64,000 nt of DNA, from assembly GCA_038093515.1 (NCBI GenBank), contig JBBPSI010000003.1, positions 372,001 through 436,000 of the forward strand. The letters run 5' to 3'. Below, piece after piece: positions 47,672-61,100 of this stretch. The stretch's first letter is position 1; every line of letters starts with the position of its first letter. Source of the stretch: Butyriboletus loyo. Lineage: Eukaryota; Basidiomycota; Agaricomycetes; Boletales; Boletaceae. The notes beneath the pieces are model-generated. The model was given only the letters and a program-made list of their open reading frames with translations, was not told the DNA's origin and did not search any database. Both the position numbers and the translations under genes were made by a program.

Positions 47672-50600
47672 TTACTGCACCTCCAGCGCGACCGCAATGC
47701 CCATGGCTGCCAATTCGGCACACAAGTAACGAAATACATATGGGACCGCCACCACATCCATGTCACCCTCTTTTCTGGAGGGACCGAACACATGCGCAGT
47801 GGGTATGGCTACCGCGACCCCGGGGGCAGGTCTCCTCTCTGGATTTTGACCAGTAGCCAACGCTCGTCGCGCCCGCTCGCCCTCTTCTTCGGCAGTAGCG
47901 CGACATACTCTACAATATTCGCCACCGGGACCGGCTGCTCTCATAGCATCAGTCGTCGATATCTCTCCCAGACTGATATCGTCATAGCCTAGCGAGATGA
48001 TGCTACCACACATCCGACACACCCATGCAGTAGAGTAGTCGGAGCAGTTCATGAGGCGGTCTTGCAAGAGGAACGAGGTGCCGTGTGCAATCAGCGCGTC
48101 ACGTTCCATCTCTCCGAAACGAATACCACCTGCACGTTTACGACCCTATTCAGCCCACGACGCCCGTTGTTAGCCCATGCAAACCCATGAGAGAAAGGAG
48201 CAGAAGTAAGCGTAAGCGCAGGAAACTTACCTTGACGGGCTGACGCGTGAGGGCATCAACGGGACCTGTCGTTCGTACTTGGAACTTGTCGAGAACCATG
48301 TGACGGAGACGTTGGTAATACACGACGCCGATGTAGATGTCCGCTGCGAATTCCTCGCCGGTGATGCCAGAATACATGGGTTCATTACCGTAATAGTTGT
48401 ATCCTGCTGCGAGGAGTTGTTCGCCGAAGTAATCGATCGCCCTGTCTTCTTCCGAGAACCTACGTCGTATCAGGTCAGTTTAGGTTCGGGCAGGACATTG
48501 GAAAAAAGGCGCCCGAACTCGAATGGTGTTGCATCCTGAGCTAGGCCGTGCATGGCACCGGCCTTTCCAGCCAAGCTCTCGATCAACATTCCGATCGTCA
48601 TTCGACTCGGAAAAGCGTGCGGGTTGATGATCACATCTGGTTGCAGCCCGCTTTCCGTGAAGGGCATATCAATCGCTGGCCATTTTTGTGAACAGACACC
48701 CTTTTGACCGTGACGAGAGGAAAACTTGTCTCCAATCACAGGCGAACGCGTGATACGAAGGGTGATGTGTACTTTTTGGAGTTCGGTGTCGCCCGCGTCA
48801 GAACCTTTGGTGGACATCAATGTTGTGTAGCCAGGTATATATTAAATGTAACCATTTGCGTACCGAGTAACCGGACTTGGTCTACGATGCACTGCTCGTC
48901 GCCCTTGTACTTCACGAACCTGGTGCGGCCAGTCGTGTCATCCACGTAGGCCGCAATCGGATCTCCCGCATCCAACTTGGTACCTACATAAGGCAACCCA
49001 TCCCTGTCCATAAATTGCACACACGTGTGTTGCCGATCGCCTTCTTCCGTCCTGATATCATGGCCGAGACCAAAATGAAGCGTAGCAATAGAATTTGACT
49101 TGGATGCGCTATGCATATCTTTGAGGTCGACAATTTGTGATTTGTAGACGGCTCCGTAGGCGAAGCCACGTTCGTGGGCGGATTTGTTGAGAATCATGGC
49201 GTCTTCCATGTCGTAACCTGTATAGGAAATCACTGCAACAAGGGCATTGGTGCCATTGGGGAAGGCGTCCATGGCATAGCTGTCGTGTATACGGGGCCGG
49301 ACGATCGGAGTCTGGCCCGTTTGGAGACGGTAAAGTTTGTTGTCCGTTCGGTGTTGGAGAACGGTAGATGGAGTCCCCATAGTTTGTTTAGCCATCTAAA
49401 TCCCGACGATCAGAATCACTGCGCAACATTTCGGACAACACATACTTGACATTGATAGATGTTGCGAGGACTCTGTGGCACTTCTCGGTGAATGCGCAGG
49501 TTGACTACAGGCGCTTAACTTACTTGGTTGAAATCAGAAAAGGGCGTCAAGTTCGCGAGGATAGAAAGGAAATTTGTGGGTGCATGTTCCACGTGCGTCG
49601 TGACACCAGGCTCGATCTCGTCCGGCTTCACCGCAATATTCATATACACCTGCTCGAAGGACCCAACTTGATCGTCTTTGCCATTGGGCAGGAACTTGAC
49701 AGGCCTCATCATCCGCGCTCTTGAGGAAAACAAAAACAAACCAGGATACTGTCCACCTTTTGATTCTGGAACGAGGCCAATTTCAAGATCGAGTGGGACC
49801 CTGCGAGTCCCCTCTGTCTTCCATATCCTCAGGTTCTCTGCGAGCTGTTTTGCAATAGCCGGTCGAGCCCAGCCGATAACGCGACCATCTAGCTGAACAC
49901 AGAGATTTTTGCAACCGTCCACCGAGGATGAGAAAGGCTGGGTCATGCCGTGAGCGGCGAGGAGCCCGGGAATGTGAGTGACAGCCAGAGGGGTAGTAAT
50001 GATGCGACAGGTTCGGGAAAGGTGGTTCAGGAGGCCACACGGAGAGCCATCAGGTGTATGAACGGGACAAAGAAAACCTAGTCAATATGATTATCTGGCC
50101 GCATGCAGACATGCTACGTATATACTCACCCCATGCCTCCGGAAGAAGCTTTCGCACAGTAGTTGTTTTGAGTTCTGCAAAGAATGCACCACGATGTATG
50201 CATCTAAAATGGCTGATATAGCGCGACCAGTTAAGTTTTTCTGCGACAATAGTGAAACCCGAGGCTTGTTGTAGGTCAAGACCCGAGGGAGAAATCAAGT
50301 TTCCAGTCGCAAGGAAATTGGACATCCTTGAGCCAATGTCCCAGTTTACCTTCTGAATAACTTTCGCGATGTACCGCTCTGCACCAACCATTAATTTCAG
50401 ACAACGAAGTGTAAGGCAACAACCCACTATCCAAGAAATCGGGTGGAGGTTCAGCTCTTCGGGCATCTGTGGCGATCTGATTACGAACTTGATTGAGAAC
50501 CTCCTCGAGGCGTTCTTTAATGATCATGCCATACAAGTACCCCGGGAGAAGGACCTCTTGGTGTTGTGGTGAATCTGGGTTGTCTGCAGCGCATGATCCA

Positions 50601-51966
50601 GACACCAACGCATACAGCTTGCGCAACATGTAGCTGAGCCTGAGATCAGTAGTCATCAGCATCAATATGAGGGAACTCACACCAGCATCCGGAATTTATC
50701 ACGAGGTTCTTCAAGATGGACCAAAACCATCTTTTGGATCAACCACGCACCGAGTATTCGGTTGTTCCAGTCCTCTGGCATGCCCAATACAACACGGAAT
50801 TTGTCACCCAAATATTCCAGACACTGATCCCCCGTATATAGACTGTACATTTTGAAGCTACGCAGGAGCAATTCCACGCGATCGGTCAAGAAGGTGTTCT
50901 CGTAATCTTGCATCGTGATGTATTCGAATATCTCCCGGTCGGAAGCACCGATGAGTGCTTTGAGAATCAACATGATGGGAATGACGTATTCCTGTTTTCG
51001 CCAGCTGAAGCGGAACATAGCACTCCCATTGGAGAGGTAGTGAAGGGTATTGGTGACACTAGACTGGTCGGGCCTGGCGCAACGGACTTGGACGGCATAC
51101 TGGGTATAAGACGGACCACGGTTAGTAAAGGAGGGGCGGAGGAGGGATATGACATGGTTGCGACGGGGAACAATAAGGTATCGGATAAGCCTCTCGTTCC
51201 CGTTGATGATGAAGTAACCACCAAATTCTTCCGGCTCTTCATGTCGCCGAACAAGTTCGGAAGATGAAAGACCACGCAAGTTACATCGAATCGACTGAGA
51301 CGAGTCAGATAACCGATACGCGTGGATGAAGAACGTGACTCTTACTCGAACCATGATTGGAACGAGGCCACAATCTCGCATGACACATAGATCTGGATGT
51401 ATATCCCCGTTTATTGTCCAGCAAACCTTGGCTTGCATGCGACCCCTATAGGACGTGAGTCGTTCGCGGGCCTGGCATGGTAATCCAAATCAGAAAATAA
51501 CCCGAGACACAAAGGGGTGGCAGATACCTCTGAAGGGTAAACTCTCCGTTCCGTACTCCAAGTATCGCGATCTGGGACTCTGGGAGGCGCAATCGATACC
51601 TCTTCGATCCAAACTGATCACACCACAAATCATGAAGGTAAATCCCTGCTCAGACGTAGTGTACTCACTGCTCAGACGATTACCCCATCCTGCCTGGCCG
51701 CTTTCCGTGCCAATTTGTCCGGTCCCGTCAAACACAACACGTTCCCCTATATCCTTTAGGCCGATAGATAGCAACCCCGTCCCGTCACCATCGCCCTTGG
51801 GTAGTCCGGAGTCGTCGAAGAGAGCGTTGAAAGACTCGATATGGGGTGTAACAAATTCATTGAGAATTGGGTACGTGGATGAATTTTTTGGCGGTTTTTT
51901 GAAGGATTCCTCGCGTTCGATCGTGTTAAATGTCGATTTTCGTTTCTGCCCGTCCTCGCCTGGCAT
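47672..51966 (-). CDS. rpa2: DNA-directed RNA polymerase I second-largest subunit (Rpa2/A135)
   Basis: Catalytic-core subunit that makes rRNA in the nucleolus. The start chosen is 51966 ([20 protein letters not shown]), which matches the family N-terminus ([20 protein letters not shown]). Two further in-frame ATGs lie upstream. Blocks in order: [20 protein letters not shown] (protrusion/lobe), [60 protein letters not shown]. Then [18 protein letters not shown] hinge, [20 protein letters not shown] (metal/active-site region), [20 protein letters not shown] and [20 protein letters not shown]. The C-terminal zinc ribbon is CRMCG...CRVC, and the end is [14 protein letters not shown]. Length is near the usual 1,150-1,200 residues. 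The SFNALFDD and Pol I-type N-terminus exclude Pol II and Pol III. It is divergent from Nup98. Confidence 0.95.
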
Positions 51967-52163
51967 CTCGACGTCTACCACCCTTTGCTCGCTGTCGCAG
52001 CGGGAGGTCAATTTTTGGTGCACAATGATCGCGGGAACTACATACCAAATACGCGTGCCGTCGGGATCTAAATAATTTAAACCCCGCATCCAAGTCGCTC
52101 GCGCACAACCTTTGGGGACGCCAGCGACGACGAGCGGCCCGTATTGTATCTTGTTTCATCGCG

Positions 52164-55100
52164 ATGTTTGGATCGAACACGGTGCAGTCTTCCTGGGCTA
52201 ATCCTCAGCAGAACCAGCAACAGACCCAAGGTTCCGCTTTCGGAAGCGGGGGTAAGACAAGTCATTTACAACCTTGTTCTTTTCACACCTTTAAACCACC
52301 GAGTACAGCTTTTGGTTCAACCAACCCATTTGGCCAGCAACAGCAGCCAGCAGCGAACCCAATGTTTGGAAACCTCGGAACGAGTAACACTGGAACTTCT
52401 GCCTTTGGTTCGTTCGCTTTTCCATATATCTTGTGCGATTCTAGTACTTACACAACATCCAACTGTTAGGTACATTTGGTCAAAACACCGCTCCCGCTGC
52501 CTCCACCGGCACTTCTGCTTTCGGCGCTCCTAAACCAGCCACTGGATTCGGTGCATTCGGAGGAGGTGCTTCTGCATTCGGAGGGGGTGGGAGTGCATTT
52601 GGCGGGACTACTGCTACTGGAGCATCGGGAACTAACGTTTTCGGATCCACCACTCCGAGTACAGGGAGCGCTTTTGGTGCTGGTAGTTCGCTTTTTGGGC
52701 AGCCGAAGCCTGCAACGACCTTCGGTGCCACTCCTGCAAGTACGCCGTATCACATCTATGAAACCTTGTCCCGGCTTATACTTTTCAATAGCAAGTACAG
52801 ATACCAATCCACCTCCCGTGACGACAGGCACGTCTACACCAGCTTACTCTATCTTCAGCGAAAAAGATCCTTCAAACCCAAGTACCATCCTTCAATACCA
52901 AACCATTACAGCTTCGCCAGCCTATAGGGGTACATCTTTAGAGGTAGGTCAACGCAATTTAATATTTTACTGCCATCCGGCCCGCAGTTGTTGAGTATCG
53001 CGAATTAGGAATTACGCTTACAAGACTATCAACAAAATCGCAAGACAGCTGGTGCATTTGGCCAAACATCATTTGGAGCTCCTGCTACACAAACAGCCAA
53101 TCTTTTTGGGGCACCAACCACGGCCCAACAGCCTACGACTGGTTCGATATTCGGTGCTACTGCTGGCGCGTTTGGAACCACTACGACCCAACCTGCTGCG
53201 GGCGCATTTGGAGCCTTTGGGCAACAACAGCCTGCCTCGGGCTCAAATACCGGCACGGCCTTTGGCGCAGGTTCTGCGTTCGCGCAGCCTCAACAGCAAC
53301 AAACCTCTGCATTTGGTGCCTTTGGTCAACCTCAACCTCAACAACAACAACAACAACAACCTCAACAACAACAACAACAACAGCCCCAACAACAACAACC
53401 GACCGCAGGCGCTGGTACTAGTATCTTCGGTGGTACAAGTGCATTCGGGCAACCAAAGCCTGCTACAGGATTTGCAAGCACCTTCGGTCAATCAAGTAGG
53501 TCCCTGGTTACAATCCCCCAACTTTGTATCTGACTTGCTCCACAGCAGGCGGAAGTGCATTCGGCGGTACAGGTAATACAAGTGCTTTTGGCCAACCCGC
53601 AGCTCAGCCTGCCACTGGTCCAAATGTCTTCGGCCAGCCCCAACAGCAACCGACTTCAACTGCATTCGGTACGATCAGTTCGCCTGGATCAAGGGATCAT
53701 TCACTGATGTTAGTTTTCAGGCGCAGCTGGCGCTGCAAAGCCTTCAATATTTGGACCCAATCAGCCAGCTGGAACAACCACCGGTTTTGGCACTGGCCTG
53801 TTCGGCGGTCAGCAACAGGTTCAGCCAACACAACCTACAACAAGTCTCTTCGGAACAACTCCAAATACAGGTACCAGTCTTTTTGGCCAACCGCAACCGC
53901 AACAGCAGCAACAACCCGCACAACAAATGGGTGGTTGTGAGTGTTACACAACTTTACTTGTCTTCTTAGTTGACTCAGCTTTGACAGTGTTCGGTAGCAC
54001 CACCACGCAACCGTCGGGTGGTTTGTTTGGTGGCGGGACAGGTGGTGGCCCGTTTGGCAGTACACAAGCAACGCAAACGCAGCAGCCTGGACAAACGAGC
54101 CTCTTTGGTGCGCCGAAACCTCCAACAGCTGGGACGGGTTTCTTCGGTGGTACCTTTGGGCAGCCAAGCACCAACACTGGAATGGGCACTCAGCCCACCT
54201 TGTTCGGGCTACCATCTGGCCACCAAATAATGGCCCAGCCGACCACAGGCACTGGTACTGGCGTCTTCGGGGGCTCGTTATTTGGCCAACAAAAACCTAT
54301 TGCCCCCACAATCAGTACCACACCTTCCACGGGCGGCCTGGGTACCTCATTATTCGGTGCTAGTACTCTAGGCTCGTCAACGGCTATACCAGGTGGACCA
54401 GGCACGCTCACCGCCTCCATAGCAGAACCTATATCCAGCAACCTGCCCATCTTCTCGATGCTTCCACCTGGTCCCCGTGTTGTTCCCATCGAGCAACAAC
54501 AAAAGAAGAAACCAGGGTTCTTCGTAGATGCTCCTGCCCGCTCACCTATACCGCGCCTCCCAATCAATTACACCCCAGCTAGTTCGAAGCTTCGGGGCTT
54601 CGGGGCGTCAGCATCATCTTCTGTGCTTGGTGTCCCTGGACAGAATCTGTCTCTCAGCAACGGGAAAGCAGGCCCTCTTTACGCGAGTCGCACAGAAACT
54701 CCAGAGAGCATCCTAGGGCGTGGTGCGAGTCCCGCATTGGGTAGTGGAGGAAGGCAAAGTGTGAAGAAGTTGGTTCTGGATAAGAAAGTTGAAGCGTCGG
54801 ACTTGTTCAGCAGAGCTGGTTCGCCAGGCTTGCACGGCAGCCTAGCAAAGGTGACTTTCAGCCCTGCCCTCAGTCAGGCTGCGAGGGAAAAGGATGTAGC
54901 AAGGGAGAAAGAGGCTGCCACTCAATCTCTAGAGAAGCCAGCGCAGCATACTCAGCCGCCGCCCCGCAACGTATCAGGTCGATTCACAGCACACAGTTCG
55001 CTCACTCTCGGGCAGCCGTCGTTGCCGAGCAAGGCCGTCAATGGTACCGAAACTACTTCCACCTCTCCACCCCTCCAACATGGCGATTATTGGGTGAAAC

Positions 55101-55519
55101 CCGACCTGGCTAAACTGAAGACGTACGACTATGAAGAGCTGTCATCTTTCAAGGATTTGGTTGTGGGTCGCGTTGGATATGGAGAGATTCACTTCCTCGA
55201 ACCCGTCGATCTCACAGGTCTTCCCAAGCTTAGTGCGCTTCTGGGAGAACTCGTGCGATTCGATGACAAGGAATGTAGTGTGTATCCCGACGGCGATGAG
55301 GCAGACAAGCCGGCGCCTGGGACAGGCTTGAATGTCAAAGCCAGGATCGTACTGCTACGGTGCTGGGCTACGGATAAGGCGACGAGAGAGCCCATCAAGG
55401 ATGAGGAGGCACCTGCGGCGGTCAAACATCTCAAACGGCTGAAATCGATGAAGGAGACTCGTTTCGAGAGCTTCGATGGGACGGAAGGGAAATGGACATT
55501 CACAGTGGATCACTTCTGA
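52164..55519 (+). CDS. nup98: nucleoporin Nup98/Nup145N with autopeptidase-fold C-terminus, ending at His-Phe
   Basis: FG nucleoporin that lines the nuclear pore and binds transport factors and the RNA-export factor Gle2/Rae1. The start at 52164 (MFGSNTVQSSWANPQQNQQQ) is followed by dozens of FG and GLFG-like repeats. A GLEBS motif for Gle2 appears (STILQYQTITASPAYRGTSL then EELRLQDYQ). More FG repeats follow, including a glutamine run at 53327-53400. After a linker comes the C-terminal domain: YWVKPDLAKLKTYDYEELSS, FKDLVVGRVGYGEIHFLEPV, and finally KWTFTVDHF-stop. Cleavable precursors have HFS here with Nup96/Nup145C following. This gene stops right after HF, so it encodes the already-short form and no Nup96 part. 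About 970 residues with about eight introns. Confidence 0.93.
53327..53400 (+). repeat. CAA-rich low-complexity run encoding polyglutamine in Nup98
   Basis: Nearly uninterrupted CAA codons with occasional CCT/CCC, encoding Gln with a few Pro between FG repeats. Likely length-variable between strains. Confidence 0.9.
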
Positions 55520-55641
55520 GTGGTCAGAATGGGAGTGTGATCTCAGTCGGTACATAATTTCTTAAGATGTAATCAATGCCTCGGTTCGGAAGTCGCTACA
55601 GATTGCGTCGTTGAGGAGTACAAGTATATGATAATGATGAA

Positions 55642-56607
55642 ATGACCATGTCTGTCTCCTCGTCGATGCCTCACAACGCTTCGCAGGTTAGCACATCCGA
55701 CGACGAGCTAAGGCAGCACCGTGCAGTCGCCATTCGCGGAGCACTCGAAGGAGCCCTCACAGGGATCGGAATCGCCCTACCTACCTTCTACCTCCTAAAC
55801 AGGCGATCAAGTTACTATCGCTCTTTCCCCTTCCCAATCAAGTTGCTCGGTGGTGTCATCGTCGTCGCGCCCCTTGTCACCATCCAAGCCGAGAGAACAA
55901 GTCTGGAGTTTCATCGTCAGCATTGGTGCGCCCAAATCGCAATCTAATAATGATAGGTTTGAGGCAACTTGTGACCATAGGACCGAGCTCGGAAAAAGTC
56001 AACTCGAAAGACGCGAACACGAAGAGCATGAGAGATGGACCGCCTTGAGCCGAAAGGACAAGGTGGCAGAGTGGGCAGCGAAACACCAACTGAGTGTCAT
56101 CATGGGGAGCTGGGCGACAACGATGGCAGTCGCCGGAAGCGTTATCCTGCGTGATCCGTATGTCTTTTCGCACCTTTGAGCTTGGCCAGTTACTGATGGA
56201 TTGACGCGGTCTCCACGTGGGACTGTAGTTTGTTAACGATGCCGCAGAAGGTAAAGGCAGCCAGTGATGACTGTGTGATCAAGTGTCATTAATAACTTCC
56301 GCGTTCGACCCTAGGTCGTGCAAGTTCGCTTGTGGGCCCAAGGACTCACCATCGGTGTCGTAATTGCTGCGGCCACACTCACTCACGCTCAACGTGCCAA
56401 AGCGATGGAGATGAGGCAGGTGAGACTTGTTCAGCTGGTTGAAACATGTTACATATCGCTTGACGGATCCGCGCAGCATGGAGATCGTTCTTGGCAGTAT
56501 GCGGTTCGTTGGTCAATCAATAGTTATGTCAATGTCTGACAATGAATGTTTCTCAGCTCGAGGATGAACGACTCGAAAAGGATTCACAGAAGACTCTGAA
56601 TGCGTGA
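55642..56607 (+). CDS. rcf2: respiratory supercomplex factor 2 (Rcf2), HIG1 domain
   Basis: Inner-mitochondrial-membrane protein that associates with cytochrome c oxidase and supercomplexes. The start is 55642 (MTMSVSSSMPHN; a second ATG lies two codons on). The Rcf2-specific N-terminal block is HRAVAIRGALEGALTGIGIA with a membrane segment, then FPIKLLGGVIVVAPLVTIQA. After an intron comes ERREHEEHERWTALSRKDKV. The HIG1 domain follows: HQLSVIMGSWATTMAVAGSV, ILRDP, then LLTMPQK from a 22-base exon (56229-56250), then VVQVRLWAQGLTIGVVIAAA. The MPQKVVQVRLWAQG run is the family signature. The end is DSQKTLNA-stop. About 230 residues. Confidence 0.9.
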
Positions 56608-56874
56608 GGCTGCGCGCAACTGAATGCTCTTGTATCGTTATGTCACCACCATTGCTCGTTTCCACATGTACAGTACTGCATTTTCACAGAATTAGTGTTC
56701 TGATCTGCTCTCACGAAAGTTTGGGCCGATGTGATCGGGCATGTTACATCCTCCGTCAAGTTCTGAGTTAAAGAAAATTTATGTCTAGCAAGCAAAGAAC
56801 CACAGGTACTGGTGGTTGAAATATAAAATAGCTGGCGCCAGGTCGATGCCTGCGTTCGAGGATAAACATCCACC

Positions 56875-57526
56875 TCATGCGTAAAAACGCCAGGCAAAGT
56901 AAGCACCCAGTAGAGTGAGCGGGACGAAATACATCAAGCTAAGAATGTCAGTTGAACAGATATGAAATTGACGGGGGCACGACAGCTCACTTCGAACCCT
57001 TCTCGACAGCACTGTGGATAACTGGGTTTGACGAAACTTTCTTCGCCTTGGATGGGGCCTGAGGATATCTCAACGTCTAGCTTGGAATTCTTGGTTAGGA
57101 TACCACTCAGCACTTACGCCGCCTTGTTCAAGCTCGCCCACTAAGAGGTCGGGAAGGAGCGCACGAGCTTCGTCAGAGTGACCGACATCCTCGAAAGCCT
57201 CTGATGCATCTTTGCCTGAAATGGTGTTCAAGGACGTGTCTAGTCAAAAAAAAAACCTTGGAATACGCACCTCCCTCGCTGATAATTACCTCGTCACCAC
57301 CGGGGTGCTAGTATCAAACTTGTAAGTACCGCGAGCAGACATCATCTGTGCAAGAGAGGGATACCTCGTCGATGAACTTTGTGACATTATACACTGTTTG
57401 CGCAGGGCATCAAATCCCGGTCTGCATGAACGAACACGTCTACGCACCCTTGCCGTGGATGGAGATCCAGAGATTTTGCTTGGTGTTGTTTGCCTGGAGC
57501 TCAGAGTACGAGACGACCTTGGACAT
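56875..57526 (-). CDS. cyb5: tail-anchored cytochrome b5
   Basis: ER electron carrier for fatty acid desaturases, sterol enzymes and P450s. The start at 57526 gives [20 protein letters not shown], then [16 protein letters not shown] joined across an intron to [17 protein letters not shown] holds the first haem ligand, and [20 protein letters not shown] holds the second His. A short hydrophilic linker ([20 protein letters not shown]) leads to the C-terminal membrane anchor [24 protein letters not shown]. About 125 residues, normal for fungi, with about five introns in 650 bases, some exons being under 40 bases. Confidence 0.94.
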
Positions 57527-58137
57527 GGTTGTGAGGCGGAGGCAAGTGAGGAAGGTGAAGGAGAGATGGGGATGCCGACACTTTAGCGACTGTTGGATGA
57601 TGTGGTGGTATAAAAACCGAACCAGGTCGGCAGGCTCCGACACAAATCGGAAAAGCTTCGGTAGCCTAGCACACACCCGTGATCCTAACAAATAGTGCAT
57701 ATTGATAGAATAGATCTAAGTAGACTAGCGACTTTGTGTACATTGTCTGCTTGGTTTAGTACTCGAATGCCCATGTATGCAAGACTGAAGCATTCGAGCG
57801 TGGACCATGCAATTTCCATCTGCCACATCACCAGTAAGAAACGAGAGCATTGTGAGCTGTGTTCCTAGGCAAGGGCGAGTGGAGGCGGTTTAAACTTCAA
57901 AGACGCATCCATAGCATGGCGGCAACTGCAACAGCTCTATGATGATACCGTCGCTATCATGCCGCGAAGGGTTCAACAAAGCGATAGAATTAATTCTGGT
58001 TGGACCACTCTGTATTAAGAACTCCGATTGAACATTTCACTTTCCGCCGCGGCCCGTGCCGACAAGGACTGCCATAAGGAGAACCTTTCTCTTGACCGCA
58101 TCCACAAGCTCCAGCCAAACCGACTCCTCCACCCGAG
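57527..58137. other. divergent promoter region of cytochrome b5 and the membrane-anchored FG protein
   Basis: About 610 bases with no recognisable gene or RNA. Short frames on both strands have no family signature. Confidence 0.55.
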
Positions 58138-61100
58138 ATGGCCCTGTACGACGAGCAAGCCGACATCCTTGGCGGCCCCATCTTGCAAAGACCGGAATCT
58201 GGCTTATTTGCCACGTTCTCTCAGCATCACTTTGTTTTCAAGTCGTTTACACTCTTGGGACTCGGTTTACTGCTATGGATCGCGTGTGCACGCGGTCTCG
58301 AACATCTCAAGAAGCATCGCGAACTGAGGTACAGAAAGTATGTTTCACATCCCGATGCCTTTACATCTTTTTCACATTTTTTCCAGAGCGATGCGTAGAA
58401 AGCACGGAATCCCCGACTCAGACTGTCGTCCTTTTGCTGTAGCGTATGCCGCAGCCAAGCGTGCGCACCTTGAACGCGAGGCCCAGGACCGAAAGAAGAC
58501 GACCAATTATGTGTCGGACCATAATTCACCGGCTGTTGATCAGCGAACCAATGCACAGAAAGACGCGCATGGCCTGAGGAGACGGCTTCCCGAAACCAGT
58601 GAGTCAATCAAGACGTCTTAGGATGAACGTGGTTCATCTCATTCTTTCATTACGGATCTTCACGTATTGCGCTTGCGCCGCGTGTAGCCGTACAACTTCA
58701 TGATTATCAACTCCCCGAGAAACACGCCCCTCTGTACGATAGCAAGCGCCTGGAGGTTCATTCCTTCAATTTTGCTGATCGCTATAATCCCAATCCATGT
58801 CATCAAGTGGTTATCCCCCAAACACTACATGTCGAACGACCTCCCGTCCGTCGTGCCAGCAGAAAAGACCTCGTCACAAATCTCGATGATCACGAAGAAT
58901 CAAGAAAACGCTCTTTCGAGGACGCAAGCGACGTCGAACATGAGATCATAAAAAAGTCTCGCATAGATGACGACGAACTCATAGACAGAGATGAACAAGC
59001 AGACTGGTACGCTCAGTACTCTGACATACCGCCTCGACGAGCGTCCAAGGATTATCTGGACCGACAACCTGAGGATAATTGTTTACATATGAATGGTCAA
59101 GAGAGATTCAAGCGCGCTAATGACCTCTGCGATGAAGACCACGAGCCCGTTGATGAAACAATGGAAGGCATTGATGAAGATGAAGTGACAGAACTCAAGG
59201 CTGTGGCGCGTGGTAAGAAACGTGATCGGGCGGAGGCAGGGTCCACCTTTGGAGGTGACGATGAAGAAGACGTTCGGAATGGAAGGGCATCGCATTATCG
59301 CAAGCGTCGAACGATTTTACGGAAGAGGACAGAAATAGCTGCACGAGGGCATAAACGCGACCGCGGAGCTGAATCTCCTGAGAGTGAAGGCGAGGGAGGT
59401 GGCTCCGAGACTTCTCGGAGACCTGCCCGGCATAATGCCAAAAAGAAAAGAGGCAAGAAAGCTGCGTCTGACGAGGTCAACGAGATATCGGTGGAGGATT
59501 CACGTGTTTCCAAGGACCCCCTCTGCGGTGGCCGCAGGGTTGGTGACGAATGGGAGGCTGATGGTGTTCAGTACAAGGTCGGCGACAAGGGCGAGCGATT
59601 GCGCCTTACTTTGGTTAAGAGGGTCAAGAGTAAATACCATATGGTAAGTTTTCCAAAACTGGTGTTTTACACCTTTCTCATACGCTCGCCATTCAACCCC
59701 AGGATTCCCAACACCCAAATCAACCAGCTGCACTGAAGATCTACGTAGAGATGTGGATGGCAGAAGATCAATATAAACAAGCAGAGGGAAGACAGGAGCT
59801 GGCTTGGCAAGAAGCATCAAGGGAGCCGAGTGGACCCAAAACTCCCGATTCTCCTACGAAGAACGGCAAAAATCTCTTGTGGGACTCAGTCAAAAGCAGT
59901 CCCGCTCGTCGTCCCTTCCGTCAATTCATGCTCGCTGGCGCTTCGACTCGCATTAACCCTTTCGAGCAGTGGCAGCTGCAGCCTACCCTCGGTCGTCGTG
60001 TGGCCTCGTCCAGTACCATTGTTTCTCCTATACTCCCAGGTGTCGCTGATAACCCAACACGTCCTGGTTTCCGCGGCTTCTCGAAATGGGAGAAACAAGA
60101 TCGAGAGGCAGAGGCAATGGCCAGAATACGGGCGAAAATCGAGGAGCAAAAGAAGGCTCAGGAACCGCCCCAGAAATCAGCCGAAGTACCAACGAGCGTA
60201 GCCGCCCCTGAACTTGGCACTAAGCTGTTGTCTGTTCCTACAATCACACTTACCCCTGTGCCCGCTGTAGCTGCAGAAGGGAAGTTGAATGATGATACCT
60301 CGCCAAGCCAGTCGAACGCTTCGACCTTCTCCTTTGCGATCCCTCCCAGTACCAATGATTCTAGTGCCGCCGCAGCTTCCAATCCCACCCCTGGTTTCTC
60401 ACTGCCTTCTACTTCTATTCCCTTGACCACACCATCCACACTCATTCCTAGTGCCCCGACTGCCCCTACTACAATCTCTTCTACGAGCTCTCTTTCTCCA
60501 TTCTCGTTCCCAAAACCACTTCGAGTACCACAATCCACATCTACATCCGCTTCGTCATCCGCAACGCAAAATTCCTTTGGGAAGGGGACTGGTACAAGCA
60601 TGCTATCCTCGTTTACTTCGCCCTCCACTCTAATTGCAACGACCCAGCCTCAGCCTCCCTCGATTGAAAGTGCCTCTAAACCAGCCCTGTTCTCTTTTGC
60701 AAAGCCAGACACCTCTTCATTCACGTCATCCCCCGCTGCTGTTGTCTCTACAACCAAATCTCAAGTGCCAATTTTTGGTGCTTCCTCGAGTTCTTCCCCT
60801 TTACCCGCGACCTTTGGTTCCGCCCCTGCAGCTACTAAGGCGGAGGCTCCAGTTCCGCCTACGGTCTCGTTCGCTGTCACGTCCGAAAGTTCGAAGCCAA
60901 CAGCTCCCCTTTTCTCATTTTCGGGTATATCTTCATCCTCATCCTCATCCACTGCCGTACCCCCACTATCATCTACATCATCGGTACCCAGGTTTTCATT
61001 CGGACCGCCAACCCCCGCGCCTGTCTTTAATCTGACGCCTGGCACTGCATCCCAGCCCAAACCGACTTTCAAATTCGGTCAGACACCGTCAGGTGCTACG

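Noticed and set aside
58138..58621. A separate small membrane protein ending ESIKTS
   Set aside because: The stop lies in an intron: a gtgagt donor at 58599 and acceptor at 58687 join it in frame to the long FG-repeat frame, which has no start of its own.
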